DNA from: Micromonospora wenchangensis
Lineage (GTDB): Bacteria > Actinomycetota > Actinomycetes > Mycobacteriales > Micromonosporaceae
Direction of reading: 5' to 3'
DNA length: 64,000 bases
Assembly: GCF_002210435.1 (NCBI RefSeq)
Contig: NZ_MZMV01000027.1
Span: 1 to 64,000 of the forward strand
A program made the translations under genes and the position numbers. The notes under the pieces are model-generated. The model ran no database searches and was not told the DNA's origin. It saw only the letters and a list, made by a program, of their open reading frames with translations. Positions 50,554 to 59,035 of the stretch are shown here, piece by piece (position 1 is the first letter of the stretch; the number at the start of each line of letters is the position of its first letter).

Positions 50554-52356
50554 TCAGCCGGCGGCCGGGGTTTCTCGCCGGTTCGCCTGCCACGGCGTCG
50601 CGGTGGCCTTGCCGGCGGCCCGTTCGGTGATCGCCGCGACCTCCTGCCGGGCCTGGGCCGAGATCCGCGCCGCGTCCGGCTCCTTGTACCAGGGCCGCAG
50701 TGTGATCACGGCGGGTCGGATGCCGGTGGCGAGCAGCAGCGCGGTCCCCTTCGGCAGGGCCCGGATCCGGTCCGGCGGCAACACGTGCTCCTGCCGGTAC
50801 GAGGTGGACCGGGACGAGCCGTCCCGGCTGCGCGAGACGCTGACCGTGCTCACGTCGTGCTGCCCGACCAGCTTGGAGACCTTCTCCACGAAGTCGGCGT
50901 CGTCGAGGCCCGCACCGAGCAGCTTGATGGTGGCCGCGCCCCACAGCGCGTCCATCCCGGCCTCCCCCCAGACCCGTGACCCCTGCCGGTAGCTCTGCAA
51001 CAGGGTGACCACGTTGATCCCCCGCGATCCCAGGTGCGAGTAGAGGTCCGGCAGGTCGGAGATCCGGCACACGTTCGCCGCCTCGTCCAGCACCGCCGTC
51101 ATCGGCGGGTCGAGCCGGCCGCCCATCCGTTCGGCGGCCACCACCCCCGCCCGCAACGTCGCGTCGGCGAGGCCGGCGATCACCCCGGCGGCCGAGCCAC
51201 CACCGTCCTTGGAGAGCAGGAAGAGGGTGTCCCGGCCGAGCACGTGCCGCTCCGGGCGGAACTGCGGCAGGTACGGGTCCGGGGACACCCAGGCCAGGAT
51301 CTCCGGGTCGAGCAGGCACGCCACGCACTGCCGGGCCGTCTCGTAGATGCCGTCGCGGGTCTCCACCGCCCCGCGTACGGTGCCCTGGAGCTGCTCGGCC
51401 ATCGCCGGCAGCCCGGCGTCGCGCAGCAGGTCGATCGGGGTGCGGTCGGCCGGGTCGGCCAGCCAGCCGAGCAGCTCGGCGACGGGTACCCGCCCCCGGG
51501 CGGCGGCCAGGAAGAGCGCGGTCAGGGTGTTCTGCGCCGCCGAGATCCAGAAGTCCTTCTTGGCGGTGTCGTCGTTGACCGACGCCACGAAGTGCCCGGC
51601 CAGTCGGCGGGCCCCCTCGATGCTCGTGCAGTCGGCGAGGATGTCCCACCACATCCGCCGGGGCACGTGGGCGATGCCCTGCGGGTCGAACGTCCACACC
51701 GTACCGACGCGTTCCCGTTCGGCGCGGGTCACCGCGTACACGTCGGACTTGTTGGAGGTGAGCAGCACCGCGCCCCGGGCCCGCAGCACCCGGGGCACCG
51801 CGATGCCTGTGGACTTGCCGGCCCGGGGGGCCATCAGGTCCAGCTCCACGTCCTCGAAGGAGGAGCGCAGCTCCGGGCCGTTGGGCGACAGGTCACCGAG
51901 CAGGTTGCCGGTGTCGTCCGGGGTGAGCTGCCGTACCCCGGCCAGCGAGGGACGCAGCTCCCGGGCGCGGGCCGCGATCCCGGCGGGGGTCAGCGGGGCC
52001 AGGTCACGCACCCGGGCCAGCCCGACGCCGCGCCCGCGCACGTCCAGCAGCCGGCGTCCGGCGAGCACCGCCGGCACCACCAGCAGCAGCGCCACCACCA
52101 GCATCCCGGCGTAGACCGCGTACGGCGACGCGCCGGGCCACAGCGTGCCGATGTCACCGGAGATCAACGCCAGGTACGCGCCGAGCGTGAACGGCGGCGG
52201 GTGAAAGCCGTGCCCGGTCACCGCGGCGCCCAGGGTGCCGCCCAGCCAGGCGACCGTGAACAGCGCCGCGTTGGCGAGGACCACCAGGCAGAAGGCCCAG
52301 AAGAACAGGTCCGCCCCCCGGGGCGCGCCCGACGACGTCCGGCTCACGCCCGCCAC
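50554..52356 (-). CDS. VirD4/TraG-like type IV coupling ATPase
   Basis: A 600-residue membrane-anchored P-loop ATPase. Two N-terminal membrane spans (about 15-45 and 80-100) precede the motor domain. Walker A reads APRAGKST (176-183) and Walker B AVLDEAANV with Asp424/Glu425, followed by SHLGSRGINVVTLLQSYRQ, the TraG/TraD C-terminal motif. Coupling proteins receive DNA or protein substrates at the inner membrane and hand them to a type IV channel. The GTG at 52356 lies 13 bases inside the preceding VirB4-like gene, so the two ATPases are coupled. No relaxase is nearby, so the substrate may be protein. Confidence 0.92.
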   Translation of the reverse strand: MAGVSRTSSGAPRGADLFFWAFCLVVLANAALFTVAWLGGTLGAAVTGHGFHPPPFTLGAYLALISGDIGTLWPGASPYAVYAGMLVVALLLVVPAVLAGRRLLDVRGRGVGLARVRDLAPLTPAGIAARARELRPSLAGVRQLTPDDTGNLLGDLSPNGPELRSSFEDVELDLMAPRAGKSTGIAVPRVLRARGAVLLTSNKSDVYAVTRAERERVGTVWTFDPQGIAHVPRRMWWDILADCTSIEGARRLAGHFVASVNDDTAKKDFWISAAQNTLTALFLAAARGRVPVAELLGWLADPADRTPIDLLRDAGLPAMAEQLQGTVRGAVETRDGIYETARQCVACLLDPEILAWVSPDPYLPQFRPERHVLGRDTLFLLSKDGGGSAAGVIAGLADATLRAGVVAAERMGGRLDPPMTAVLDEAANVCRISDLPDLYSHLGSRGINVVTLLQSYRQGSRVWGEAGMDALWGAATIKLLGAGLDDADFVEKVSKLVGQHDVSTVSVSRSRDGSSRSTSYRQEHVLPPDRIRALPKGTALLLATGIRPAVITLRPWYKEPDAARISAQARQEVAAITERAAGKATATPWQANRRETPAAG

Positions 52357-54074
52357 CCCCGCTCACCGGCGGCGATCTCGGCGGCGGCCAGTTCCGGCCG
52401 GGTGGCCAGGTTGCCCAGTTCCGCCTCGGCCTCGAAGGCCGCCTGCCGGGCCGCCGCCCGCTCGGCGGCCTGCTGGGCGGCGTAGCCGTTCTGCACCCAG
52501 CGCTGGTTGGTGTCGTGCAGCCGGCGCTCGGTGTCGGTGATGGACACCCGGATCGGGATGCCGGGCCGGCCACCCACCTTGATCAGGAACCGGCCCCGCC
52601 CCGGTGGCTCCTCGTTGCTGCCGGTGCTCGCCCAGCCCGGCGGCGACGACCAGGAGGAGACCAGCTCGATCTCCCGTTTGGACAGGCCGATCACCCGGCC
52701 CAGGTCGGTCATCTCCGCCGCCGGCAGCCCGGCGCAGGCGACGATCCCGGCCCGCTCCACGAAACCGCGCGCCTTGGCCCGGTCGGCGTCGGAGCCCAGC
52801 GCCTCGGCGTCCTTGAGGGTGTGGGTGATCTTGGCGTCGCCGAGGCCGAGCGACCGGTTGAGCCGGGTCAGCGCGTCGATCCGGTCGACGATGCCGGAGG
52901 CCGCCCGCAGCGGCCGCCACAGCTCGTCCAGGATGGTGAAGAACCAGCGGCGCGGGGCCAGGCCGGCGTCGGCCAGGGCGTGCGAGGCGGCGACCGTGCC
53001 CAACCCCTCGGACCAGGCGGCCAGCATCGCCGCCGCGGTGAGCTGGGTGTCGGACTCGCCGATGCGGGAGATGTCGATGCACACCGCCGGGGCGTCCGGG
53101 TCGATCCGGGTGGAGGTCGTCGAGCCGAAGGTGTCACCCAACGCCCCGTCGAGGATGCCCAGCAGCGAGCGGTGCAGCGGGTCCACCGCGTCGCGGTAAC
53201 GGCTCTCCTGGCCCCGGTCCAGGGTCACCGCGCGGACCCGGTCCGGCCCCTCCTCCAGCACCCGCAGCAGGTCCGGCAGCAGCGGGGCCCGGCCCTGCGG
53301 GGTGTGTTCACGCAGGTGCCGCAGGCAGGCCGAGAGTACCGACTGCTCGTGGTCGTCCAGGGCCCGGCCGCGCACGATGGTCAGCAACGCCGCCACCATG
53401 TTCAGCACCCGGCCGTGCGTCTCGGCGGCCAGCGCCCGGCCCGCCCGGCCGCCGATGCGTTCCGCGGCCAGCCCCATCGCCCCCGGGTCCAGCACGTTGA
53501 TCCCACCGACGCCACGCCCGATCGGGATCACCTGCCCGCCGAGGGCGCGGACCGTGTCCGCGTAGTCCGGCTTGAGGTCGCCGAGCACCAGCGGCACCAC
53601 CCCGGTCGCGGCCAGGCCCACCGCCATCCGGTTGATCAGGGTCGACTTGCCCAGACCGGGCATGCCCAGCATGAACAGCGACGGGTTGGAGATGTAGCGG
53701 GCCCGGGTGAACCAGGAGATCGGATCACCGCAGACCGTGGCGCCGGTGTAGAGGTGCTGACCCAGCGGCACCCCGGACATCGGCGCCCCCGAGCCGGCCG
53801 AGAACGGCCACAGCCCGCACGCCTGCACCGTGGTGGCCCGCCACATGGTGGGCGCGTCGAGGTAGCCGACCCGCCCGCCGCCGGGCCCCTCCCACCCCCG
53901 CGCCGAGGCGGGCAGCTCCCGGCGGGGCCGGGGCGGCCTGGTGTTCTTCGGCGGTACGGGGGCCCCGTCGTCCGGGTCGCCGACCAGCCCGGTCAGCGCG
54001 GTCCGCGCCCCCGAGGTCCCGGCCGGCCAGCCCGCCCCGAGCCCGTCCGCGCGGACCACCGGTGCGCCGCTCAC
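52344..54074 (-). CDS. VirB4/TraC-like type IV secretion ATPase
   Basis: A 576-residue ATPase. Walker A GMPGLGKST is at about 137-145, followed by the VLGDLKPDYADTV segment and a later ILDELWRPL Walker B-like stretch, as in VirB4 motor domains; the usual N-terminal VirB4 half is replaced by a short Pro/Gly-rich region. The frame is open to 55871, but the GTG at 54074 has AGGAGG upstream and overlaps the previous stop as GTGA, so the upstream part is a shadow of the SCO6880-like gene. A Gln/Ala/Glu-rich helical tail (about 530-576) may be coiled. Confidence 0.9.
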   Translation of the reverse strand: MSGAPVVRADGLGAGWPAGTSGARTALTGLVGDPDDGAPVPPKNTRPPRPRRELPASARGWEGPGGGRVGYLDAPTMWRATTVQACGLWPFSAGSGAPMSGVPLGQHLYTGATVCGDPISWFTRARYISNPSLFMLGMPGLGKSTLINRMAVGLAATGVVPLVLGDLKPDYADTVRALGGQVIPIGRGVGGINVLDPGAMGLAAERIGGRAGRALAAETHGRVLNMVAALLTIVRGRALDDHEQSVLSACLRHLREHTPQGRAPLLPDLLRVLEEGPDRVRAVTLDRGQESRYRDAVDPLHRSLLGILDGALGDTFGSTTSTRIDPDAPAVCIDISRIGESDTQLTAAAMLAAWSEGLGTVAASHALADAGLAPRRWFFTILDELWRPLRAASGIVDRIDALTRLNRSLGLGDAKITHTLKDAEALGSDADRAKARGFVERAGIVACAGLPAAEMTDLGRVIGLSKREIELVSSWSSPPGWASTGSNEEPPGRGRFLIKVGGRPGIPIRVSITDTERRLHDTNQRWVQNGYAAQQAAERAAARQAAFEAEAELGNLATRPELAAAEIAAGERGWRA

Positions 54075-55564
54075 ATCGCCTCCTGGAGTTCGTGTGGCAG
54101 CACGGTCTGCTCCCACGGAAGGATTCCGGCCGGCAGGGTGCAGGTGAACGCCGCCGCCTGCATCCGGTGCGCCGGCCGCATCGCGATCCGGGTCGCCCCG
54201 GTCATGTTGCGGACCAGCACCGACGCGTCGTCGAGCTGGGACCGGTCGTCGACGGTGACGGTGAGCATCAGCGAGAACTCCACCAGCCCCGCCCCGGTGG
54301 CCTCCTCGGCGGCGGCCTGCTCGGCGGCGCGGACCTCGGCGGCGGCCCGCGCCTGCACCATGCCCCGCCCGGAGGTGGCCATGAACTGCGCCGTACGCCG
54401 GTCGGCCTCGACGATGCGGGCCGAGGTCGCCGGGTCGATCGGCCGGTAGAGCAGCGCCACCCGCTTGCGGCGGGTGCCGGCGGACGCGTCGAGCATGGTG
54501 CGCAGCACACTGGAGCGCACCGTGCCCCGGGGGGCCAGGGTGAGCAGCCAGGTCCGGGAGACCCCGGAGTCGTGCTGGTAGGCGTCCACCGACTCGACCG
54601 CGGCCACCGGCCCGCAGTCGGCCCACTCCAGCCCGGTCCGCCCGTGCTCGGCCCGGACGCTGAGCACCTCGGCGGCGCAGGCCGGGTCGTACGCCACCCG
54701 GACCACCTCGGCGATCTGCTCGGCGGACAGCGGCTCGGCGACGCCCCCACCGGCCCCGATCAGCCCGGTCAGCAGGCTCGGCACCCGGATCGCCAGGTCG
54801 GTGACCACGTCCTCCGGGTCCCGTCGCGGCCCACCCACCGGCGCGTAGGTGAGGGTGATGTACGAGTTCATCTCCGACGACGCCGACGGGTAGTCCTCGA
54901 CCACCTCCTCCAGCACGGCGCGCGCCGCGGCGGGAGCGGCGGCGTCCAGCCGGGGCAGCACCTCCGCCGCGAGCCGGGTGCCCGGGTCCGGGGCGGTCTC
55001 CACCACCACCGACGCCCCGCGCAGGCCCGGCTCGTGGGCGAGCCGGGACAGCCACTCCCCCCACAGCGACACCCACGTGTCGACCTGCTCCGGGTCGACC
55101 AGCGACCCGCCGTCGGGTTCGCACCGCAGCACGATCGTGTAGAGGTTGCGGCTCTTGTGGTGCAGCACCCCGAACGGCCTGTCGTAGGCGTCCCGGCCCT
55201 CCCGGGCGAGCACCCCGCTGAGCAGGCCGGGCGGCGGGAACCGGCCACCCGGCCGCGCCGAGAGCGGCCCGGAGACGTACAGGTGCTCCCGCCGGGACAC
55301 CCGACGCGACCAGCCGATCCGCAGCGTCAGGAGCTGGTACATGTTGCGGCCGTCCTGGGTGCGTACGGCCATCGGCAGCAGCGCCACCACGAGCGGTACG
55401 CCGACCACGAACGCCGCCTGCAGCGACGCCAGCGAGGCCAGCAGCACCAGCACCAGCCCGCCGAACACCCCGACCGTGCCGACCAGGCCGAGCGGGCCCA
55501 GCCCGGCCCGGCGCGGCCGACGCCAGTTGCCGTACGTCGGTTCGATGACGGCTTCGGTCGTCAT
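54071..55564 (-). CDS. SCO6880-family type IV secretion membrane protein
   Basis: A 497-residue protein typical of actinomycete type IV-like loci. It begins with a cytoplasmic patch and two adjacent membrane spans (about 20-70), reminiscent of PrgI/VirB3 inner-membrane subunits, followed by a large soluble domain with no P-loop. In other systems a VirB3-like piece fused to the VirB4 N-terminal domain occupies this place; here the motor half is the separate downstream gene, so the two chains together may equal VirB3-VirB4. That reading is inference. The ATG at 55564 has GGGAGAGG upstream. Confidence 0.85.
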   Translation of the reverse strand: MTTEAVIEPTYGNWRRPRRAGLGPLGLVGTVGVFGGLVLVLLASLASLQAAFVVGVPLVVALLPMAVRTQDGRNMYQLLTLRIGWSRRVSRREHLYVSGPLSARPGGRFPPPGLLSGVLAREGRDAYDRPFGVLHHKSRNLYTIVLRCEPDGGSLVDPEQVDTWVSLWGEWLSRLAHEPGLRGASVVVETAPDPGTRLAAEVLPRLDAAAPAAARAVLEEVVEDYPSASSEMNSYITLTYAPVGGPRRDPEDVVTDLAIRVPSLLTGLIGAGGGVAEPLSAEQIAEVVRVAYDPACAAEVLSVRAEHGRTGLEWADCGPVAAVESVDAYQHDSGVSRTWLLTLAPRGTVRSSVLRTMLDASAGTRRKRVALLYRPIDPATSARIVEADRRTAQFMATSGRGMVQARAAAEVRAAEQAAAEEATGAGLVEFSLMLTVTVDDRSQLDDASVLVRNMTGATRIAMRPAHRMQAAAFTCTLPAGILPWEQTVLPHELQEAM

Positions 55565-55614
55565 TGCCTCTCCCTCGTCTCACCGGGGCGACGGCCGGCC
55601 GTCGCCCCGCGCTG

Positions 55615-56811
55615 TCAGTTGTGGCCGGCGTCGCCGTCCGCGCCCGACACGGTGCCGGCCGCCATGTTTCGGCCGGCGCGGGCCGCCCGGTGCGCCCCGT
55701 CGATCGCCGCCCCGACCGGCCCGGCCAGCCGGGCGGCGGAACCCGCGGCCGCCGCGGAGCCGGCGGAGCCGCCCGCGTTACGGCCGGTCCGGCCCTCGCT
55801 GCCGGACGGTCCCTGCCGACCGGTGTCGCCCTGGCGGCCCTGCGGCCCGCGGGCCCCGGACGGCGCGCCACCGCCCCCGCCGCCGGAGGACAGGGCGGAC
55901 CCGGCGACCCGTTTCGCGCCGGAGGCGACCATGCCGCCCGCGGCCGAGACGGCGGTGCCGGTCGGGTCGCCGGTGCCCAGCGCCGCCGTGGCCGGCACCA
56001 CGATCTTGAGCAGCGCCGGCAGGGCGATCGCCGACAGCAGCAGCACGCCGATGCCGGCGATGCGGATGTGTGAGGAGTTCTGGGTCCGGCTGCCGACGGC
56101 GAGCATCTCCGCGCCGGAGAACATGATCAGACCGACGGCGGGCTTGTAGAGCAGCCAGGCCACCGTCCAGCCGATGTGCTTGCGCCACCAGCCGGCACCC
56201 CAGTTCGTCATCGACGCGGCGGCCGCCAGCGGCAGCGTGCCGAGCATGATGGTCATCACGCCCAGCCGCAGGTAGAGCATCAGCACGTGCACGATGGCAG
56301 CGATCAGCAGCAGGAAGGCCAGCACCAGCAGCAGGAACGACTCGATGGAGGAGCCGTTGTCCACACACGGCACACCCATGATCACCTGCATGGCCGCCGA
56401 CTTGAGCAGGTGGTCGGAGAAACCGTCGGAGAGGCTGGCCGCCCGGCCCACCACCCACGAACCGGCCCCGGCGACCAGGATGACCCGCAGGAAGCCCTGC
56501 AACGCGGTCCGCCCGGCGGTGCCCTTGCGTTCCATCGCCATCCGGGCGGCGGCGAACAGCACCGACCCGATCGCCAGGTAGGTCACGACCCACTCGATCT
56601 GGTCGCTGATCAGGCTCGGTACGTCGTCCGGCCCGCCCTCGGTCGTGGTGCCCAGCGTCGGCACCGAGGCGCTCAGCTCGGCGAAGATCGAGATCGCGGC
56701 GGCCAGCATCAGGTTGGCGATCATCCGGACCAGGGTGCCGATCGGGTCACCGAGGAACGAGAAGAAGCCGGTGATGATGTCCAGCGGACTGGGAGGTGAA
56801 CACCCGCCCAT
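55615..56811 (-). CDS. VirB6/TrbL-like polytopic membrane protein with collagen-like tail
   Basis: A 398-residue protein with about six hydrophobic spans between residues 25 and 275, in the VirB6/TrbL manner, forming the inner-membrane channel of a type IV-like system. After residue 280 comes a hydrophilic tail rich in Gly, Ala and Ser. Residues 319-345 are nine uninterrupted Gly-X-Y triplets (GAR GPQ GRQ GDT GRQ GPS), a collagen-like stretch. The ATG at 56811 directly follows the TAG stop of the previous gene, with GGAGGA upstream. The tail should lie on one membrane face, but topology cannot be fixed by eye. Confidence 0.87.
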   Translation of the reverse strand: MGGCSPPSPLDIITGFFSFLGDPIGTLVRMIANLMLAAAISIFAELSASVPTLGTTTEGGPDDVPSLISDQIEWVVTYLAIGSVLFAAARMAMERKGTAGRTALQGFLRVILVAGAGSWVVGRAASLSDGFSDHLLKSAAMQVIMGVPCVDNGSSIESFLLLVLAFLLLIAAIVHVLMLYLRLGVMTIMLGTLPLAAAASMTNWGAGWWRKHIGWTVAWLLYKPAVGLIMFSGAEMLAVGSRTQNSSHIRIAGIGVLLLSAIALPALLKIVVPATAALGTGDPTGTAVSAAGGMVASGAKRVAGSALSSGGGGGGAPSGARGPQGRQGDTGRQGPSGSEGRTGRNAGGSAGSAAAAGSAARLAGPVGAAIDGAHRAARAGRNMAAGTVSGADGDAGHN

Positions 56812-57525
56812 CTACTTCCTCCAGAGGGTGTAGCCGGCGCTGCCGGTGACCGTGCCGAGCGAGGCGTGCACCACGCCGGCCCGCGACGGCGCCACCTTCC
56901 AGTCACCGGCGTCCCAGCGCAGGGCGACCAGGGTCGCCACGTACCCCCCGGCGCCGGTCTTGACCAGCAACTGCACCTGGGCGGCGTCGGCCGCGTACCG
57001 GACCAGGGCGAAGCCCGCGTAGCTGCCGCCGCCACGGCTGGTGACCACCCCGGCGGCGGCCTCCAGCCGGGCCACCAGCACGTCGCGGCCCGGCCCCGGC
57101 AGCACCTGCCGGTCGGCAACGGCCCGCCAGGCGGGCCCGGCCAACTGGGTGGGCACGGCGTGCGCCGCCAGCACCGCACCGATCGGGGTGTGCGCGAAGC
57201 AGCCCAGCACCCCGTCGGCGGTGCGCGACGGTCCCTGCGTCGCGGAGACCGGCACCCGGTCGCCGCCGTCGAGGGTCCGCCACGCCACGTCGTCCGGCGG
57301 CACCGCCGTCCCGGCCGCCACCACCGGTCGGGACGGGCACTGCGCCACCGGCGCGGCGGCGGCGGTCCGGGCCACCGGGTCGACCTCCGTCTGCCGGGTC
57401 GCCCCCGACACCCAGACCCCCGCCGCCAGCAACGCCATGCCGGCGAGGAACGCGACGGACAGCAGCCAGCCGCGCTCGGCCCAGAACGGCGGGTCCGCCG
57501 GTGACCGGCCTCGCCCGCCGGTCAC
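56812..57525 (-). CDS. Single-span membrane protein of the secretion locus, exported C-terminal domain
   Basis: A 237-residue protein with a short cytoplasmic N-terminus, one membrane span (about residues 19-41) and an extracytoplasmic domain with an LLVKTGAGGYVATLVALRWDAGDW stretch that looks like a small alpha/beta fold. One span plus an outer domain is the layout of VirB8-like assembly factors, which I suggest only by layout. The GTG at 57525 overlaps the preceding stop (GTGA). The longer open frame to 57909 covers the preceding gene in another frame and is rejected. Confidence 0.75.
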   Translation of the reverse strand: MTGGRGRSPADPPFWAERGWLLSVAFLAGMALLAAGVWVSGATRQTEVDPVARTAAAAPVAQCPSRPVVAAGTAVPPDDVAWRTLDGGDRVPVSATQGPSRTADGVLGCFAHTPIGAVLAAHAVPTQLAGPAWRAVADRQVLPGPGRDVLVARLEAAAGVVTSRGGGSYAGFALVRYAADAAQVQLLVKTGAGGYVATLVALRWDAGDWKVAPSRAGVVHASLGTVTGSAGYTLWRK

Positions 57526-57878
57526 TGCGGCTGGCCTGCGGCGGTGCCGGCACCGCCGAGGAAGAAGTTGGCCAACGGACCCGCGACGGCGACCAGGATG
57601 CAGCCGCCGAGCACCAGGCCGAGGCGGGACATGTGCTCGGAACTCTCGCCCCGCTTCACCGAGACCGCCATCATCGTGCCGGTGATCAGCACCCCGGCCA
57701 CCCCGGCGGCGGTGCCGGCCCAGGCGATCAGGCCCAGCAGCTTGTTCACCAGGGTGTTCAGCTGCCCCGGCGCGTTGGGGGTCGGGTTGATCCCGCCACC
57801 GGGCCCCGGGTCGGGGGCCATCGGGAGGCGGGCGAACAGGTAGGCCGCCGCGTACTGGGACAGGCTCGTGAACGTCAT
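57522..57878 (-). CDS. Two-span membrane subunit, VirB2/TrbC-like (paralogue A)
   Basis: A 118-residue protein with two membrane spans (about 47-70 and 84-108) linked by a short basic loop (VKRGESSEHMSR). It has no cleavable signal that I can see, but a Pro/Gly-rich N-terminal third. Size and topology match pilin-like VirB2/TrbC subunits. It is clearly related to the protein at 57996-58325, sharing AAGVAG, LI.G..MA, RG and the GPL..FF ending. The ATG at 57878 has GGAGC upstream. Confidence 0.78.
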   Translation of the reverse strand: MTFTSLSQYAAAYLFARLPMAPDPGPGGGINPTPNAPGQLNTLVNKLLGLIAWAGTAAGVAGVLITGTMMAVSVKRGESSEHMSRLGLVLGGCILVAVAGPLANFFLGGAGTAAGQPQ

Positions 57879-57995
57879 CGGAACAGCTCCTTCGGACAGG
57901 TGGCATCACCGGAGGCGTCGACGACGCTCCGGCGGTGACGGGGGTGGAACAGGGCCGGCAGTGCGGGGTGCGCTGTCCGGCCGGCGGCGACCGGC

Positions 57996-58325
57996 TCAGA
58001 GTCCGAGGTCGCCGAAGAACATGACGAGCGGTCCGGCGGTCGCGCCGAGCACGCAGCCCATCGCGACGAACACCGCCCCGCGGAAGTGGTCGCTCATTTC
58101 CCCGGGCACACCCCGGTTGAGTTGGATGGCCATCGAGATGCCGAGGATGAGCAGCCCGGCGACGCCCGCCGCGCTGACCCCCCAGGCGAGCAGGTTCAGC
58201 AGGTCGTCGGCCGCGCCACCGGCCGGGTTGTACGGCGGCGGTGGCTTGAAGGCCGGCAGCGGGGAGGGTGCGGCCGCCGGATTGCGCGCCAGCACCGCGG
58301 CGACGATCCCGTACCCGGAGGTCAC
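57996..58325 (-). CDS. Two-span membrane subunit, VirB2/TrbC-like (paralogue B)
   Basis: A 109-residue paralogue of the protein at 57522-57878. The Pro-rich N-terminal third (PSPLPAFKPPPPYNP) is followed by span 1 (LLAWGVSAAGVAGLLILGISMA), the loop NRGVPGEMSDHFRG and span 2 (AMGCVLGATAGPLVMFFGD). The GTG at 58325 overlaps the stop of the upstream gene (GTGA), and the frame beyond it is a shadow. The two copies may form a mixed polymer or ring. Confidence 0.78.
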   Translation of the reverse strand: MTSGYGIVAAVLARNPAAAPSPLPAFKPPPPYNPAGGAADDLLNLLAWGVSAAGVAGLLILGISMAIQLNRGVPGEMSDHFRGAVFVAMGCVLGATAGPLVMFFGDLGL

Positions 58326-58852
58326 GGTGCCCTCCCCTCGCCGGCCGACCCGGTCGCCACCCGCAGCCGGTCCAGGGCCTTGGGCACCCGGGCGGGCTGC
58401 TGTCCCAGCCGCCACGCCGGAATCCACGGCACCCGGTGCACCGGCGCGACCGACCGCAGCACCCGGATGCGGCGGGCCAGTGCCGGCGGCAGCCGGCCCG
58501 GGGCGTCGGCCAGCAGCACCAGGCCGACCAGCCGCATGCCGGGCGGGTGACGCCCCTCCCGCAGCGCGTTGAGCGCCCGGGACATCGCCCGCATGCCCTC
58601 GGCGTTGGTCCGGCCGACCAGCATCACCGTGGCCGGTTCCGCCCGCGCGGCGTCCGGCCACCGGCAGCCGAGGTCGACGCCGCCGAAGAGCCGGGACAGC
58701 GTCGTCGCGCCGGCGCCACCGTGCGCCGCGATCCAGCCCAGCCCCGTCTCGGACAGGGACCGCCGGGACGCGGCCGTCCCGGGACCGGTCCGGGCGGACG
58801 GCGGCCCCGGTGACATCCGCGGTGCCGGGTCGGTCATCGTCGCGGACCCCAT
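58322..58852 (-). CDS. P-loop-like protein lacking the Walker lysine (DUF6668-like)
   Basis: A 176-residue protein that starts like a ParA/MinD-type ATPase core: after an unstructured Pro/Ser-rich head comes WIAAHGGAGATTLSRL, a P-loop shape with Ala in place of the essential Lys. It then has a second strand (ATVMLVGRTNAEGMRAM) like the switch region. It ends with a basic helix-rich part. It is probably a nucleotide-binding-fold scaffold rather than an ATPase. It is the first gene of the minus-strand locus. The ATG at 58852 has a near-perfect AAAGGAGGTG seven bases upstream; the ATG at 58882 is before that site and rejected. The DUF6668 assignment is from memory. Confidence 0.75.
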   Translation of the reverse strand: MGSATMTDPAPRMSPGPPSARTGPGTAASRRSLSETGLGWIAAHGGAGATTLSRLFGGVDLGCRWPDAARAEPATVMLVGRTNAEGMRAMSRALNALREGRHPPGMRLVGLVLLADAPGRLPPALARRIRVLRSVAPVHRVPWIPAWRLGQQPARVPKALDRLRVATGSAGEGRAP

Positions 58853-59035
58853 GCACCCACCTCCTTTCGAATGTCGCTGCACTTCGTCGACGCCCCGGTT
58901 GAACCACCCCGGGTCCGGCCCCGTCAGTACGGCGGGCCGGGCGGTCGACGGACGCCACTACGACGGGCCCCGCCCCTCGGTTCACGCCGGGGACGAACTT
59001 TTTCCACCGCGATGGTGAGCAGCCTGGGAGGCGAC

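Noticed and set aside
54075..55871. VirB4-like frame extended upstream to give about 1175 residues
   Set aside because: The added part is an Arg/Pro-rich shadow of the SCO6880-like gene. The GTG at 54074 has AGGAGG and a GTGA overlap with the previous stop.
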